The notes: a model not told the origin generated them from the letters alone. Positions 31,603 to 44,058 are shown, numbered from the stretch's first letter. The stretch is DNA of 64,000 nucleotides from Anniella stebbinsi (GCA_029215795.1 JARDYH010000006.1:20165501-20229500), one strand, 5' to 3'. Made by a program: numbers and translations.

Positions 31603-32013
31603 TCAGTCAGTAGAGCTAAAACAAAGAGTTTATATATACACTACATATAAAAGGAAATGCAATGCAAGAGCAAACCCCTTTGTTGTTTTTGCTGCAATAG
31701 ACTAATACAGCTCCACTTTAGAAATAATAGAGCTAGTAAACAAACTGCAGGTTTTAGGAACGTTGCAAGAAGCTCTAGACAACAACAAAATAATAAATGG
31801 CAGTATTTAAGAAGCCTGTAAAATTAAAGTAATTATTACACTTAAAACATGACTAAGCGAGGCCTTGCCTTCGAGGTTACAAGTTAGCTACACCACACAT
31901 AATGACGGCGGGAACAGCTACCTGCCGCACGGCTATTGACATCGGTACGGCTCACTCGCAAGGACACCGGAGAAGCGTGACACGCAAAGGACCTCGCCGA
32001 GCGGGCTCCAAAG

Positions 32014-32032
32014 ACTACATCTCCTAGCATGC
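32014..32032 (+). promoter_or_regulatory. ZNF143/THAP11-type (SBS) motif
   Basis: ACTACATCTCCTAGCATGC followed by CCCGCG resembles the known SBS motif ACTACAAnTCCCAGnnTGC with a few mismatches. It is about 640 bp upstream of the RALGAPA2 start codon. Confidence 0.65.
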
Positions 32033-32062
32033 CCCGCGCCCACAAAGAGGGCTACCGTTTCA

Positions 32063-32081
32063 GCACCCTGGACTTTGTAGT
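32063..32081 (-). promoter_or_regulatory. Second ZNF143/THAP11-type motif, opposite strand
   Basis: On the minus strand ACTACAAAGTCCAGGGTGC keeps the ACTACAA, CC-AG and TGC parts of the SBS motif. It faces the first motif at a distance of 30 bp. Confidence 0.6.
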
Positions 32082-32667
32082 TTTGAGACGCGAACACCGC
32101 CCACACAGGCGAAGCGAAACAAGGGCAGGGCTCTGGTTGGCTATATGCACGTCGAGAGCGCAACGCTTTGCCCGTCTGCTTAAAAGTAAAGCCCACTGAG
32201 TTCCATGCGTCTTGCTCCCGAGTAAATAGCGGACTGCAGCCGTAAGAGAACCCCCCCCCCCCATCCCTCTACAATGGCTGTTTCCGCTTCTCATTATCCC
32301 GCCCAGTGGCTGGTCTCGGCGGGGAGGGCGGAAGGCTTTTGGCGTCCTCTCCTAGAGCTGCTTGGCTCAAAGTCATCCGCCAGCCCCCGCCTCCCCGCGG
32401 CAAGAGAACCCGCCCATTTCCCTCCAGAGCTCTTGTTCCTCCCCTGCCCCTCCACCTGTCCCCTCCCTCCTTGACCAAGAGCCCGCCTCGGTCCCTGGTT
32501 CCAGCCAGGTTGACCGCGAAGGAGGTGGGCGACCCTGGGCTCTCCCGGTTGCTCTCGGTGAGAGGCGGCGGCGGCGGCGGCGGCAGCAATAAGGGAAGAG
32601 CTGAGCGCAAAGACGACAACAACGGCTGCGGCGGCGACCCCGTTCTCCCGCCACCCCCTCCCCGAAG

Positions 32668-32773
32668 ATGTTCTCGAGGAGGGGTCACGCCGATGTCAGG
32701 AAGTCCACCCAGAAAGCGCTGGACCCGCGGAAGGACGTCCTGACCCGCCTCAAGCACCTCAGGGCGCTGATGG
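32668..32773 (+). CDS. RALGAPA2: RALGAPA2 exon 1 (coding part)
   Basis: Encodes the N-terminus [19 protein letters not shown] and then [16 protein letters not shown]. This is the start of the catalytic alpha-2 subunit of the Ral GTPase-activating protein complex, which with RALGAPB switches off RALA and RALB in the cytoplasm. The GAP domain lies at the C-terminus, far outside this window. The alpha-2 paralogue fits better than alpha-1 because of MFSRR, LDPRKD and LRAL. The start codon has A at -3. The exon ends in phase 1 (a lone G) at a strong donor GTGAGT (32774). Joined to exon 2 this gives an Asp codon, GAT. The next exon is 18.7 kb away. Long minus-strand frames here are GC-driven shadows. 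Confidence 0.93.
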
Positions 32774-33037
32774 GTGAGTGGAGGAGGCGCGGGGGAAGGG
32801 CGCTCGCTCGCGCCACGCCGCCCGCCGCCCCCTTCCAGTCGGAAACCCGACATCCCGAGCAAGGAGGAAGGGGGCTTGAATGCGCAGCGGTTCGGCGGGT
32901 GGGGTCGCCCCAAAGGGTTGCCCCGAAGCCAGGTGTGGGGGGATTTGGGTAACCAGTTACCTCCCTCCTTATCGGATCTTTCAGTGGGGGTCAAAGATAC
33001 TCCAGATTGCGGCCCCTTTCAATAAGAATTTTTATTG

Positions 33038-33103
33038 CATGCAATGTGCAAGGAGTCAGTACTCTTGACGTGCTCTAGAGTACTGACTCCTTGCGAATTG
33101 CGT
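33038..33103. repeat. Strong hairpin in early intron 1
   Basis: A perfect 18-bp inverted repeat (33048-33065 and 33077-33094, arms GCAAGGAGTCAGTACTCT) has an 11-nt loop. Pairing extends outward with one mismatch and G-T pairs to about 33039-33103. It could fold as a hairpin in the RALGAPA2 pre-mRNA or be a very short palindromic element. Confidence 0.85.
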
Positions 33104-36100
33104 TGGGTGCCTTGTAGAGGCTGAAGAGGGAGAGAAGCGGGGTGTGGGTGGGGTACAGATCGGGAATTCCCGGGTTCGGATATTGCATTTACCATGGGAT
33201 CCTAAGGTGGCTCTTTCCCTGCCCCCAACTCCCGCATCTGCAGCGTGGGAATAATAATACTGAGCTACTTTGCTGGGCTGTTGTAATGTTGGGGATGGTA
33301 GGATTTGTAGTCCATCCCACCTGAGGAACGCTTTTGTAGTAATTAGTAAACCATGTAGGCGAAGCACTTGAAACACTCAGTAGCTCTATATGTCTGCTAA
33401 GTTAATAATACTGCTGTTATTTATGGTAGCAGTAACGGCCAAGGGTTCTCACATCAGGTTGCCACTGGCTCCATAGCTGATGGTTTTGCTGTGCCTGATT
33501 TCATGTCTGCACCATCCTAAGGTCTTGCCTTTGCTCCTTCCTGGTGCTGTTGCTTTCTGTTCTAGCAGAATATTCCCCACCCTGTGTGACAGATTCTGCC
33601 TCATAGCCTGTTTGAGTAGAGGTGATGGGAGGTTAGAGTGCATTGTTGTGATGGGGTGGTAAATGGCGGCAGCTCTACCTGAAACAGGAGACGGCAGGTG
33701 TGGCAAGTGTATTGTAAGCAAGGAACAAAATTATTTTCTGGTAGATGGCTCTCCACCTCCAAGCTCACATTCACAAAAAGCTTGCTGGCTTCAGAAATTG
33801 TCCTATCATAGCTTTAACAACAACAACAACAAAATCAAAAGATTTTTTTTTAATGCCACCGATATTGAAAGTATAAGAAGTACTCCCAGAGAAGGGCAGG
33901 TGTCTTTTCCTTGGGGAAAAGTCTACTCCTGTACTTACCACAAGAGTAGCTGTGTGAGTTGCACGGTCTGCATATAATCTTCCACAGTCCCTCTCAATTG
34001 TATGGACTGCCCAGAATCAGGGTAGGCTGAACCATGTTGCACAGAGATGTTGGAGTAGTGCTACAAACTGAAATTAGGGCTGTCTGGTCAGTATCAAGCC
34101 CATCAGAGAGAAAGCTGTTAAGTAAAATCAACATCAGGGTTTTTTTTTAAATATACAGGCAGACATAAAATACACAGTTCCCAAAGAACATTTGTGCAGC
34201 TCAAAAACTAAAGCTGTACAAAAAATGTGTTATGTTAACTGGTATAAAAATTGACTAATAACAGTGTGAAAAGTCAGTAGTCCAAGCTTTTCCAGCACCT
34301 CAGACCCTAATCAAGCCTACCCATTTCTCCTGCCTCTGCCAAAGACACTCTTTGCAGACTTCATAGCTACTCTCCCAAGAGTGTTCACCAATGTTCCAAA
34401 GATGAAGGAAATCATCTCACGATATCAATGAACAGTAAGTAAACAGAACACTGATCTTCCAGGAAGTTGCACAAGAAATGGCCTAGTTCTCATTGAGGTG
34501 GTAAATGTATTTGTGCTGTTTCAGGCTGTGGGTGAGGTTCACATGACTGAAAGCTCTATACAAACAAACCCTTCCCCCCAAACACCATGCATATGGAGAA
34601 TTAAATATCAAGGAAGAAGCTATGCTAGAACTCTTCACCATGGGAGTTCTAAGTGGAGGGAATGTTTTGCACAGGAAAGTGTATTCAATCATGTAAGCCT
34701 CCCACCTGCAGGCTGAAGTGCTACAGCCCATATAGAGGTTTACCACTTAAGTGAGAACTAGGCCAATATCCAGCTAGTGACACTACAGAGAGAATTTTAT
34801 TCATATATATACTTCGGGGGCAAGGCTTGCTCCCAAGCTGTCTTAGAATTAAAATTCACAAGAAGTACAGTATATTAGGCCCTAATTAGGGATATGTGGA
34901 CATAATCCAGGTTCTAGGTTCTTCTCCAGAGGGAGGGGGTAGCACTAAGGCTAAAGATGCTAGCACACAAAAGCAGCCCTTCCATTGATCTTCCTCAGGT
35001 GTGAGTTTATATGCCTCTAACAGTGCAATCCTATGCAGGTTTACTTGGAAGTACATCTCACTGTGTTCAGGGAGATTTACTCTCTTGTAAGTGTGATCTA
35101 CTTAATATGTAGCGGTAAATAAACCAAAGATCAATTTGTATCGTCATAATCCCTTCTAACATTGAAATTGGTGGTTTCTACATATTTTGTGGATTCCCTA
35201 GCTACACAAAAGTATAAATTTAAAGATTAAAAACACACACACCAAAATGGCCTCGCCTATAAGTTTCCAGGACCTAGAGAATGTTGAGGGTATTAGCTGG
35301 AGGGGAGGAAAAATAAAAGGAAAGAATCCCAGAGTTGAGGAGTATTGGGGAGATATGCACCTGGAGGTTAAAAAGGTCCCTCCCTGCTCTGTATGGGCAA
35401 GTTCTAGAAAAGATGAAAAGAAAAGGCACATTTTCTTGTGCTCATTTTCCAGACTGGAGAACTCTCAGCTTTGTAGCAGTAAGATGCTGAGGTTTGGGGC
35501 TAGGAACCAGTTCCAAACCTGAGCCCTCTTAAGTGTTCCATAGCACATTAGAGGAAGGTTTCAAGAGGATAGATGTGTGAGAGAAAAAGGTATTTTCCCC
35601 ATCTAAAAACCATCCCCGTCATGAGCCCTTAACATTGTTACAATGTGCCTGATCCAGATTGACTTGTTAGGAGCTGGAGATTAGGGCTGTGCACAGACAC
35701 ACACCCCAATTCGCTTCGGACTGATTCAGACCTGTTTTGATTTGCTTCAGATCTGGATCCGAATTGATTCGGATTTCCGGATTATTTGGATTTCTTATTT
35801 TCCCATAGACTTGCATTGGAAAAAAGAAACACCTATAGCTTTTTCATCTTTCATGATACAAACATTAAATTTGGGGACCTTATAGATGCTATGGAGTTGC
35901 TCACAATCTCCTAATTGTCCTTAAGCTCTCCTCTACCATTGTGATTGGAGGCTGCTGTGTCCTCCACTTGTGTTTCTTTATTGCCCAAAGTGGCCTATTT
36001 AGGGTTATTGTATTGAAAAATAAAAATAGTGTTATAATGATACAGCAGCTTTTGTTTACTTAGAGAAGCAGCAGTTGGCTATTTAACAGTACTAAGAATT

Positions 36101-38165
36101 GATTCAGATATTACAAAAAACAGAAAAGCAGAAGCATGTGACATGCTTTTGCAACCTCTATTTCTATGTGATATACAAAGCAATAACGTGTAGATTTGTC
36201 TCATGGTTAGATCCATGAATTCTAGGGATCATCTAGCACTTGCAGATCTTAGTACCAATGAAAGCTGTGAATTCCTGTTCCAGACCTCCGAGCAGGAGTG
36301 TGGGTGGTACTGGAAATGGCTCTTACGGTGCAATCCTATGCATGTTTACACAGAAAAACATTTCCCTGGACTTTTTTCTGTCTAGATATGCATAAAATTG
36401 TTCCCTAGCTTCACTTTGGATATAGGTTGTAACAAATTGTAAAACATTTTTAGACAACTGGAGGAAAATAGATGATTTTCAGTAGCCAACAAGGTTCTTG
36501 GGGAAGAAAAAATGTACCAGACCTGACAAACCTGTTTCTTTTCTGAGTTAACTGGTTTAGAAGAAAAGGGGAATGCAGTTTATACGTCTGGTTTTCAGCA
36601 AAACATTTAACACTGGAGATGGAAACATCAGTTAGCAGTCTTTTTACAGTTCATCAGTTTTGTTTTTTGCTTCTATCGTGTTCATAAAACATTTCTTGTT
36701 CTTTCTAATTTGAAACATACATACATACATATGCACACACATGTGTGTGTATCAAGTGTATTTTTTTAAAAAAAAAAACATACTTGGGTATGGAAATTTA
36801 GCCCTTAGTGACCTGTTCTTAATTTCACTTCCTATATGATTCCTTTCTGATTTTTATTTTCCCAAGCAGTTATGAAATTCTGTGATTCTTCACATGGGGC
36901 ACAATACAGCTAAAGCTAATCATTTTAACAGTGTGAACAGCATGTTTACTCAGAAATATGACCCACAGTATTCATTGGGACTTACTCTCTGTTGTGTTTA
37001 GGACTGCAACTTACATCCTGTTAGTTACAACTGGAGTGATTTAAGCATGTACTTAATTCTTCATTGGTCAATTGAACATAAATAATGCTTCCAAAATTAG
37101 TTACTTTGAACACAGTTAATTTTCCTGCTTTGTTTTCTTTGTGGGACTTGGTTTGTTGAAATTTATTTTCCAAAATCCACTTCATGAAATTCTTTTTTCT
37201 TTCACTTAAGATTTTTTAAAAAAACCTTTCACTTCCTTATTACTTTTGGTGGGTTCTTGCAATCTTTATGTTTCTTTCATTCTTCTCTAAGAAGTTGAAC
37301 TCTTCTGGGCAACTAAAAATAAGAAATCAAAATTTTCAAAATATTTTTTACATCTTACATGCAGGACAGGGGTGCACAACCCTTTTGGCCATGGGGCCGC
37401 ATGTGATGGGCACACACATCCCAATGATCCTGATGCAGCTCACTCTTTTATCACTGTTAACAGCAGTGTGGAAAGAACTATCTGTATCTCCAGGGTTGGG
37501 GTGGAGAGAAGGCACTGCACATTTTTTGAGCTACCTCTAGTTTGGAGATTGCTGACTTCAGGTTTTTGAAAGTGTGTGTCTGAAGCCATGCCCTGGAAAA
37601 TCTGTGGTAGTGAAATGGCAGCCAATGAAAAAGTGTATCAGGCAAGAAGGGTGGCAGCGATGGTGCTGGTTTCCAGAGGTGGGTAAAGGGGAAAGTGGAG
37701 AAGACACAGGCAGGTGTGAGGCATGAGGTGCATCGATGAGTGAGGTGTCAGTCTGAGGTGAGGGCACAGGGGAGATGCAATGTGATATAGGAGAGAAGGC
37801 TCTCAGCTCTCTCCTCCATTCTCATGGGTGGGGATTTGGTGGCAAGGGGGTTGGTAGAGCAGCTGTAGAGACCCAGCCTTAAGGCCTGTGCAGGGGTTGC
37901 AGGCACCCTGATGTAAGATAAATATACATCATTAATGTGGCCAGCAATTCTTAAATGTTGACATAAAATCCCAACGGTCTTGAATTGGCCTATTCATGAG
38001 GCAATGTAACATGAACTACCATCTCTGTAGTTAATTAACCATGTTTTTCTCCCTACCTCTAGTAAGTGCTTTTTGGACCTTCCACGATACAACAGAAATA
38101 TTCATTGCATTAATGCAAATAATATAGCACTTCTCTCAGTTAGTATTCAGATCCTTAAATTTTGT
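33104..38165. other. RALGAPA2 intron 1, first part
   Basis: No exon-like or gene-like frame recognised. Contains a decayed element near 35686-35950 (starts GGCTGTGCACAGACACAC, then TCGGATTTCCGGATT-like words), copies of the short ACTTACTC-type repeat near 35020-35095, 36320-36380 and 36900-37010, a (CATA)n/(CA)n tract at 36717-36752, and a hAT-like start CAGGGGTGCACAACCC at 37367. Frames of 60-100 codons (for example 33449-33721 minus, 35247-35522 plus) show no known domain. Confidence 0.5.
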
Positions 38166-38520
38166 CCTTTTATATGTTAATGTGAGAAGCCAATTTTAGA
38201 ATTAGTGTAGTTGTGTGGCACGTAGTCTGGGGGGAGAGCATTTCATAATCGTGGCACCAAAACAGAGAAGGTCTTCTCCCCAGTCATTGCTCAGTTTATT
38301 ACAGAAGGTGTGGGGCTCACAGAAGGACGTCTAGATATGATAAAACTCAAGCAGGTTCATGTAAGAGAAGTCAGCCTTTCAGATAGGTGGTCCTTAAAAC
38401 AGCTTTAAAAAGAAGAACCAGCACTTTGAATTGTGCCTGGGAACAGACTGGTAGCAAATGAAGTTACTTCAAGGCTGGTGAGATATGTTCCGCTCAATAA
38501 ACTTAAGTTATTATAAAATG
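38166..38520 (-). mobile_element. L2-group LINE C-terminal fragment, minus strand
   Basis: AACCAGCACTTTGAATTGTG and CAGACTGGTAGCAAATG are, on the complement, the HWLPVC-type and QFKVLVL words that end L2-group ORF2. Upstream GGTGCCA-type and GAGAAGG blocks belong to the same element. Old and stop-filled. Confidence 0.65.
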
Positions 38521-38750
38521 CAGCAGTTAGATTATCAACTGAGATTTCTCACTAGTCTTCAAGGGTAGACCCCTCCACCCCCATACAAAACACAACACTA
38601 GTCCAAACTTAATAATTGCAAAGTCATCTCCCTGTTCCCAAAGGTTTTAAGGTCTAAAATGGAAAGTAGGGAAATAAGGGATGGAGAACAAGGGAAAGGA
38701 GGGAGTGTGTGGTCAAATGTGATTACATGTACTTTTCATAGTTATTCCTA

Positions 38751-39124
38751 GGGTGACCATATTTGGGAAACCAAAAAAGAGGATACCTAGTGGCAGGGGG
38801 AATGACGCACTTTCCGGAGGCCCTGGAAAGTGCTCTTTCCCCTCCTTCACTCCAGTCAGGGCTTTAAAGGTTCCAATTGGAGCGAAGGATGGGAAAGCGT
38901 GTCATTCCCGACCGCTCCAGTTGGGGCCTTTTCTTTACCGTCTGCAATGACACGCTTTCCCCTTTAAGGCCTTGATTGGAGCGTTGGGGAGGGGGGATGA
39001 CGGACTTAAAGGGGAAAGCATGTAATTCCAGGACATTATAGAAAAGTACAGAAAATCCCCCCTGACACCCAGGATAGAACAAAAACCAGGACAAATCCAG
39101 GGAAGTCCTGGCAGTTGGTCACCC
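38751..39124. mobile_element. MITE with GGGTGACC/GGTCACCC ends
   Basis: Inverted termini GGGTGACCA and TGGTCACCC. GC-rich palindromic words inside (GGGAAAGCGTGTCATT and AATGACACGCTTTCCC, a near-perfect 16-mer inverted pair). Ends resemble the TAGGGTGACC hAT family but the interior is unrelated. No target duplication confirmed. Confidence 0.65.
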
Positions 39125-42100
39125 AACCAAAGCAACAATAAATATAGTTCACCTCAGGGAGAAGTAAGGGAGGAAAGGAGTATCTCATGTAGATATCATG
39201 TAAAGAGACAATAGAGCAGTCTTGATTTGCCATACGTTTCTAAGTAAGCGTTTGAAATGTCATAATAAAAGTCCACAGTGTAGTCTCAACCATTATGTGT
39301 ACTTAAAGCTTAATTACAGTTGAGAATGATGACCGATGGCACAACTCTACTTAGAAGTAAGCCCAATCAGTTCAGTGGCACTTACTCCTTGGTAAGTGTG
39401 GATACAATTGTACAGCCTAAGAGGACAAAAACAAAGGCTATCAGGAAAAAGTGGATGTTGAGGAGGCCTGCATCTCTTGCCATGTTAGTTGCCAATAAAT
39501 ATAAGTTCATGACCCCTGAAGCTTCGGCTACTTGCTTAATGTATTTTGCCTTGTAGCTGCTTTGCTTGATTCACTGATGCGTAGTAGTCTTTCAGATACA
39601 TTTTTTTAGAATTCTCCTCAAATCAGTTTTGGATCTAGGATCTTCTTTATGACAGAGCTAAGTGCAAGTAGAAACTTGAAGACTTATGCCATTAGTTTGT
39701 TTTTAGTCATACGTTAACAGAGAGGAAGTACTATCTGCCTCCTTTTATATTAAGAGTTATGAATTATTCAGTCTGTTCTGCGGATTCATGTAAGAACATT
39801 GACTCTATTAGCAAGGCTTCTAATGGTCAGGATAAACTCCAGTGTTTTGTAGAAATTGTTCTGTCTTTCAGAATTTCTCCTGCCTTGATACTCTTATTCT
39901 CAGGATTTCTCCACTCTTTCTCGCTCCTTGCTCTATATTGCTTTGGTACTTGCTTCAAAGTTGAATTGAAGCAGAATAGTACAGGCATAATAGAGAAATA
40001 AAGTCATGCATTTTTCTAGCATAGGGTCCTTGGTAAGAGTTCCCATAGTTTGCAATGACTTCCAGCTCACCTTGCTTGCTCTTCAAATGTTTTTAAGTTA
40101 ACAATTACAAGATCTAATTTTATTGTTAGTCCTATATAGTGCTGATTCCTAGTACTTTACCTAAGCTTCCCGTAATACTCTAGAGTCCTTGATGGCATCC
40201 GCCAGCAGTGTGTTTAGCACATCAGGGTTTATATAAAGCCAAATCAGCATTTCACTCTCTGAATTTTCCAATTGCTTTATAAACTTTATCAGTATCTGAT
40301 GAAAAGGAAACTGCTGCCATTATGCAGTGCTATTTTTAGTGTTTTTTTCTGCATCAGCTGATTCCTTTCAAGCAGAGTTTTAGACACAAGTGAGTTTTTG
40401 AAAGTGGTTTTTGCAAGGGATAGAGGTTACAAATTTGGAAACTTTTGCTGTTTTCTGATGAAAATTGTGCACCCCTTCTCCTCAGAAACTGCTAGCTGTC
40501 CTGTGTGTATTTTAGGGACATGAGACAATAGAACATGTTTGTTTTACAGTTCAGCAATCTTTCATCCCAAAGACCACTTGGGCAAGGGGATTTTAATAAT
40601 GGAGTGCATTGATGAATTCTAAAATGGATTTTTTTTTTGTTAAAATAAATGTACTTTGCCCACAGTGTTAGTGCTTTTACTTGTTACAAAAATAATATTG
40701 CATTGTTATGTATATGTGGGGGAAAGTGCAATGTTTACTTTGCTTTATCAGCACTGCTTGCATATGAATCAAATCCTATCTGATATTATGTGATAGTATT
40801 GAGGGGATGCTGGGCATTGATGAAATAAATGTAAGTTGCTATTGCTATGCTAAAGAAAAAATGCTTCATATAATCATACATACTGAGAGAGCACACTGTT
40901 TCCAGGGTGCATTGGCTGCATCTATAGAGATCTAATTCACCCAGATTTCCATGTGAATCTTTGTATACCTCACTGGCTTCCTTTCTCAGACTTACCACTA
41001 ATGAAATAGACATACACAGTGAAATCACCCCTTCAGCTTTTTGGACATTGTTTCAAGTGTGCACATGGACGACATAAAGAAACTGAAGACGTTTGGACAT
41101 AAGAGCTTCTCTTTGAACATTGAAATAAATTTTGGTTTATCATTATATGAATGGCTCTATGGGGGGTCTTGGGATGCTTCCTCATGCTCGTTTCTGAAAT
41201 AGGACAGGTCAGCCCCCAAACTTTTAACTTTATTTTTTACTAACCATAGTTTAGTGTTATGTTCAAATCCAGACAAACTACAGTTAGTCTTAACATTAGT
41301 TTACAGAAACAAACCACTGACTTCAAACCTTGAAGTTGGTTTGTTTCAATAAGCCATAGTTATAATGAATCAAATTTTAGGGTTCATATAGAATGCTAAA
41401 CTAGGCTTCATGTATAATAAAAATGGATGCAAACACTTCTGCTCTCACAACTAAGCTGGAGGAGTGCACGAGTCCATGGCTCACCTAGGTTTGTTTTTGT
41501 AAGGATAAATTATGTTTATCCTTATATCCAAATACAGCCATGTTACGGGGAAGTGTAATTTTATTTAACTGAACAACTTTTCAAGCCTTTATAATTTGTC
41601 TAGCAATTTACAAGGATTGTGTCTGGTGAGTATTTGGGGGGAGCGTGGTTGAGGCACATCCATACAGCTTTGTCAGCCCACAGTTTCAGTTTACAAAATC
41701 TTGAGCAGGGTTTACTGAAAGGAATGTAGTAAACAGAAAAGATCCAAATAGAATAATGCTAATCAGCACACAACTACTAGAACATTAAACAATAACAGCT
41801 GGTTAAGAACTCACCGCTCCAGAAGAGTAGCGTCTGTCTGTCTGGGGACTCAAGCCAATCCTTTATGGAGGGCTAATAAGTTGTTTGGACTGAGGAACGT
41901 AATCTACAAATCCTCCCTTTTCCCCAACCATAAACATTGAAACATGAGATACTGTTATATTAGTCTGAAGAAGCAGTTGCGAAACAGGCATAAGAAGCTG
42001 ACGACCTGTAGCCCATTGTACAGATATTGCAACTATTGAGTGCACTTTATTTAATTACTGCAATTATTAAGTTAACTTTTTGTTGTAAACCCTGTTTGCT

Positions 42101-43269
42101 AGGTTGCCATATCTATTGCATTTTTTTTGTCATTTAATTACTTGTTGAGTTATTGTTAAATATTTCATGCTTGATTTATAATTAACATGTCATATAAAAT
42201 GTTTATTTACCCCCATTCTTTGAATATTGCTTAATGTTCTAGTAGTTATGTGCTGATTAGCATTATTCTATTTGGACTGTTACAACTGCTGCCTGCTCTA
42301 TTGTATTATTGTAAACAGGAAAGATGGCATAGCCACTATGCAAATTTACTGCTGTATGGATGTGAGAGTAGCAGGGGCCCTGTCCTCCTCTCTCTGATCT
42401 AATTGGAAGAGTACATGCCTATCCATCACCTGGGTGTCCTGAAGCAGTATCTCTCTCCTGGATTAGAGAAGGTGGGAGGCCAGAGCTCAGTGGAATTGCA
42501 AGTCTCCTGAAGGACAAGGAATTCCTATTGAGTAGTGGCCTTCCTACCTTTTCTAGGTTGCACAGACCACCAACAATCTTCAGTTCCGTTTTGGCTGGGC
42601 TCATTTTTCTGTATTCTGCCTTATGCACTTCATCGTAGTGACAAAGGACTATTACTTTTCCTGAATTAGATGAAAACCAGAAACAGTAATTGAGAGTTCA
42701 TCAGTGTATTGATGCCATTGCACTACAAGTCACCAAATGAACCCATTCAGTAGCTGCATGTATATAGAGAGAGAGAGAGGTGGGGGGGAGGGAGAGGTTT
42801 TGTTACAAACGAAATGTTAGTTCCACCAGATAAAGCAGAAGTCTGCTAAGACCATCTTCTTCCCGTGGGTCTAGCCAGAAATAGACATGCCCATGGAAGT
42901 AAGCTCCTGTGTACACTCCCTTTTGCTGTACTTGTGTTGAAGTATATTTTGTATAAATTACTTCAGCCTAGCTCTGCTAAACAGCATTTCTGTTTATCCA
43001 ATTCACCTTAATGTTCACCTTAATGTTATGGTAAGGCTGCATTGAAAATACATCCACAAAAGAGACTAGTTTATAAAACTTATTTACCTGCCTGCTTACA
43101 TATGTCTGTTAGCATTTTTGGCACATCAGCAATGTGAAGGAAACAAACCTGTTCTGTTACAGTTTATAAAAGGTTTGCTGCATGATTGTCCATAGGAGAT
43201 TCTAGCCCATTTAAAGCAACCAAGCCAGTGGCTATGTACTAATCTTGAGTCAGCTGCATGATCCATAAT
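39125..43269. other. RALGAPA2 intron 1, second part
   Basis: No gene recognised. A short-repeat copy lies near 39345-39410. 41230-41400 holds facing words around ACCATAGTTTAG and AGCCATAGTTATAATG (probable small MITE). A (GA)n tract lies at 42767-42779. The remaining AT-rich DNA shows nothing assignable. Confidence 0.5.
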
Positions 43270-44058
43270 AAAATACACCTTCCCACCTCTCTCTCTCTCT
43301 AAAAGGAAGTGTTTGTTTGTATGTTGACAATTGACTCAAAAGCAGTACATCCGATTTATATGAAACTTTCAGGAGTTCTACCTCCATCTGGGATAGTTTT
43401 AGATGTAGTGAACATTTCGACTGCCATCTTAAAACAAAAATGGCAGTCAATCGAAACATTCAGACACTCACTGCTATTTGATCAATTGTTATGAAACCTT
43501 TAGGATATATTTGTCAGGATCAGGCCTGTTCTCAGCCTCTGTGGGACGGGGGATCTCAGAGTCCGCTGCAGGGTCAAGTGGGCAAAGTTGAGAGGAGATA
43601 GGCAGTCCCTTATGGCTGCAACTCACCAGAGGCTTCTCGAAGTCCCTCCCTGAGGTAAAGTGCCTGTTGGGCTGTGGGGAAACTGTCCAGTTTTAGTTGA
43701 AAGGCAACTGCCTAGTTTTGTTAGGCTAATTAAGTATAGAGGATATCTCCTAGCATACATACTCCCCTCGGGTGTGAAGAGATGTTTATTTGTTGAATAA
43801 AGCTTTGTGGATTACACAGCAGACCTCTTTATTGTCTCATATCTTGGCGGGAGGTCTTGGAATCATGGCAGTATTCTACCTTTACCTGGGATAGTTTTAG
43901 GCGGAAGTGAAAAATTTACTGCTTTAATACCAGTTGATCAATTCCATCCAAACATTGCATCATGATTCAGCAGCACAGCAAGCAAATTTTAACAATACAA
44001 AATTGTGTCTGCCATCTTGAAATAAAATGGCAGCCAATCAAAATTTTAGATATTTATA
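43270..44058. repeat. Tandem-like repeat array interrupted by an LTR
   Basis: Words recur in order: TTTGATCAATT, TGGGATAGTTTTAG, CTGCCATCTT, AAAATGGCAG and CAATC. They occur at 43340-43500, 43880-44050 and again right of the DIRS element at 49815-49900. The units are about 190-200 bp long and diverged. The array was split first by the 43512-43870 insertion or by the DIRS element; the order is not clear. Confidence 0.55.
43512..43870 (+). repeat. Putative solo LTR (359 bp)
   Basis: Starts TGTCAGGATCAGGCCTG and ends ATCATGGCA, so it has TG...CA ends. AATAAA lies at 43797-43802 about 70 bp before the end. Flanks ATATT and GTATT may be a 5-bp duplication with one change. The surrounding repeat unit reads through if the segment is removed. 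No internal retroelement sequence is attached. Confidence 0.6.

Larger units (their letters stand above)
31900..33000 (+). promoter_or_regulatory. RALGAPA2: CpG-rich promoter region of RALGAPA2
   Basis: GC content and CpG density rise sharply here compared with the AT-rich flanks, and exon 1 lies near the 3' end. A (GGC)n run (32565-32582) lies about 85 bp before the start codon, in the presumed 5' UTR. No TATA box was seen at a fitting distance, as is usual for CpG-island promoters. A copy of the short interspersed repeat (about 32180-32243) is inside the region. The transcription start is inferred to lie within a few hundred bases of the ATG. Confidence 0.75.

Noticed and set aside
32269..32994. 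A 241-codon minus-strand frame across the CpG island
   Set aside because: Pro/Gly/Arg-rich, no domain, overlaps RALGAPA2 exon 1; long chance frames are expected in GC-rich DNA.
33449..33721. A 90-codon minus-strand frame near exon 1 of RALGAPA2
   Set aside because: Looks protein-like in places but has no known motif, no conserved start context and no partner exon.
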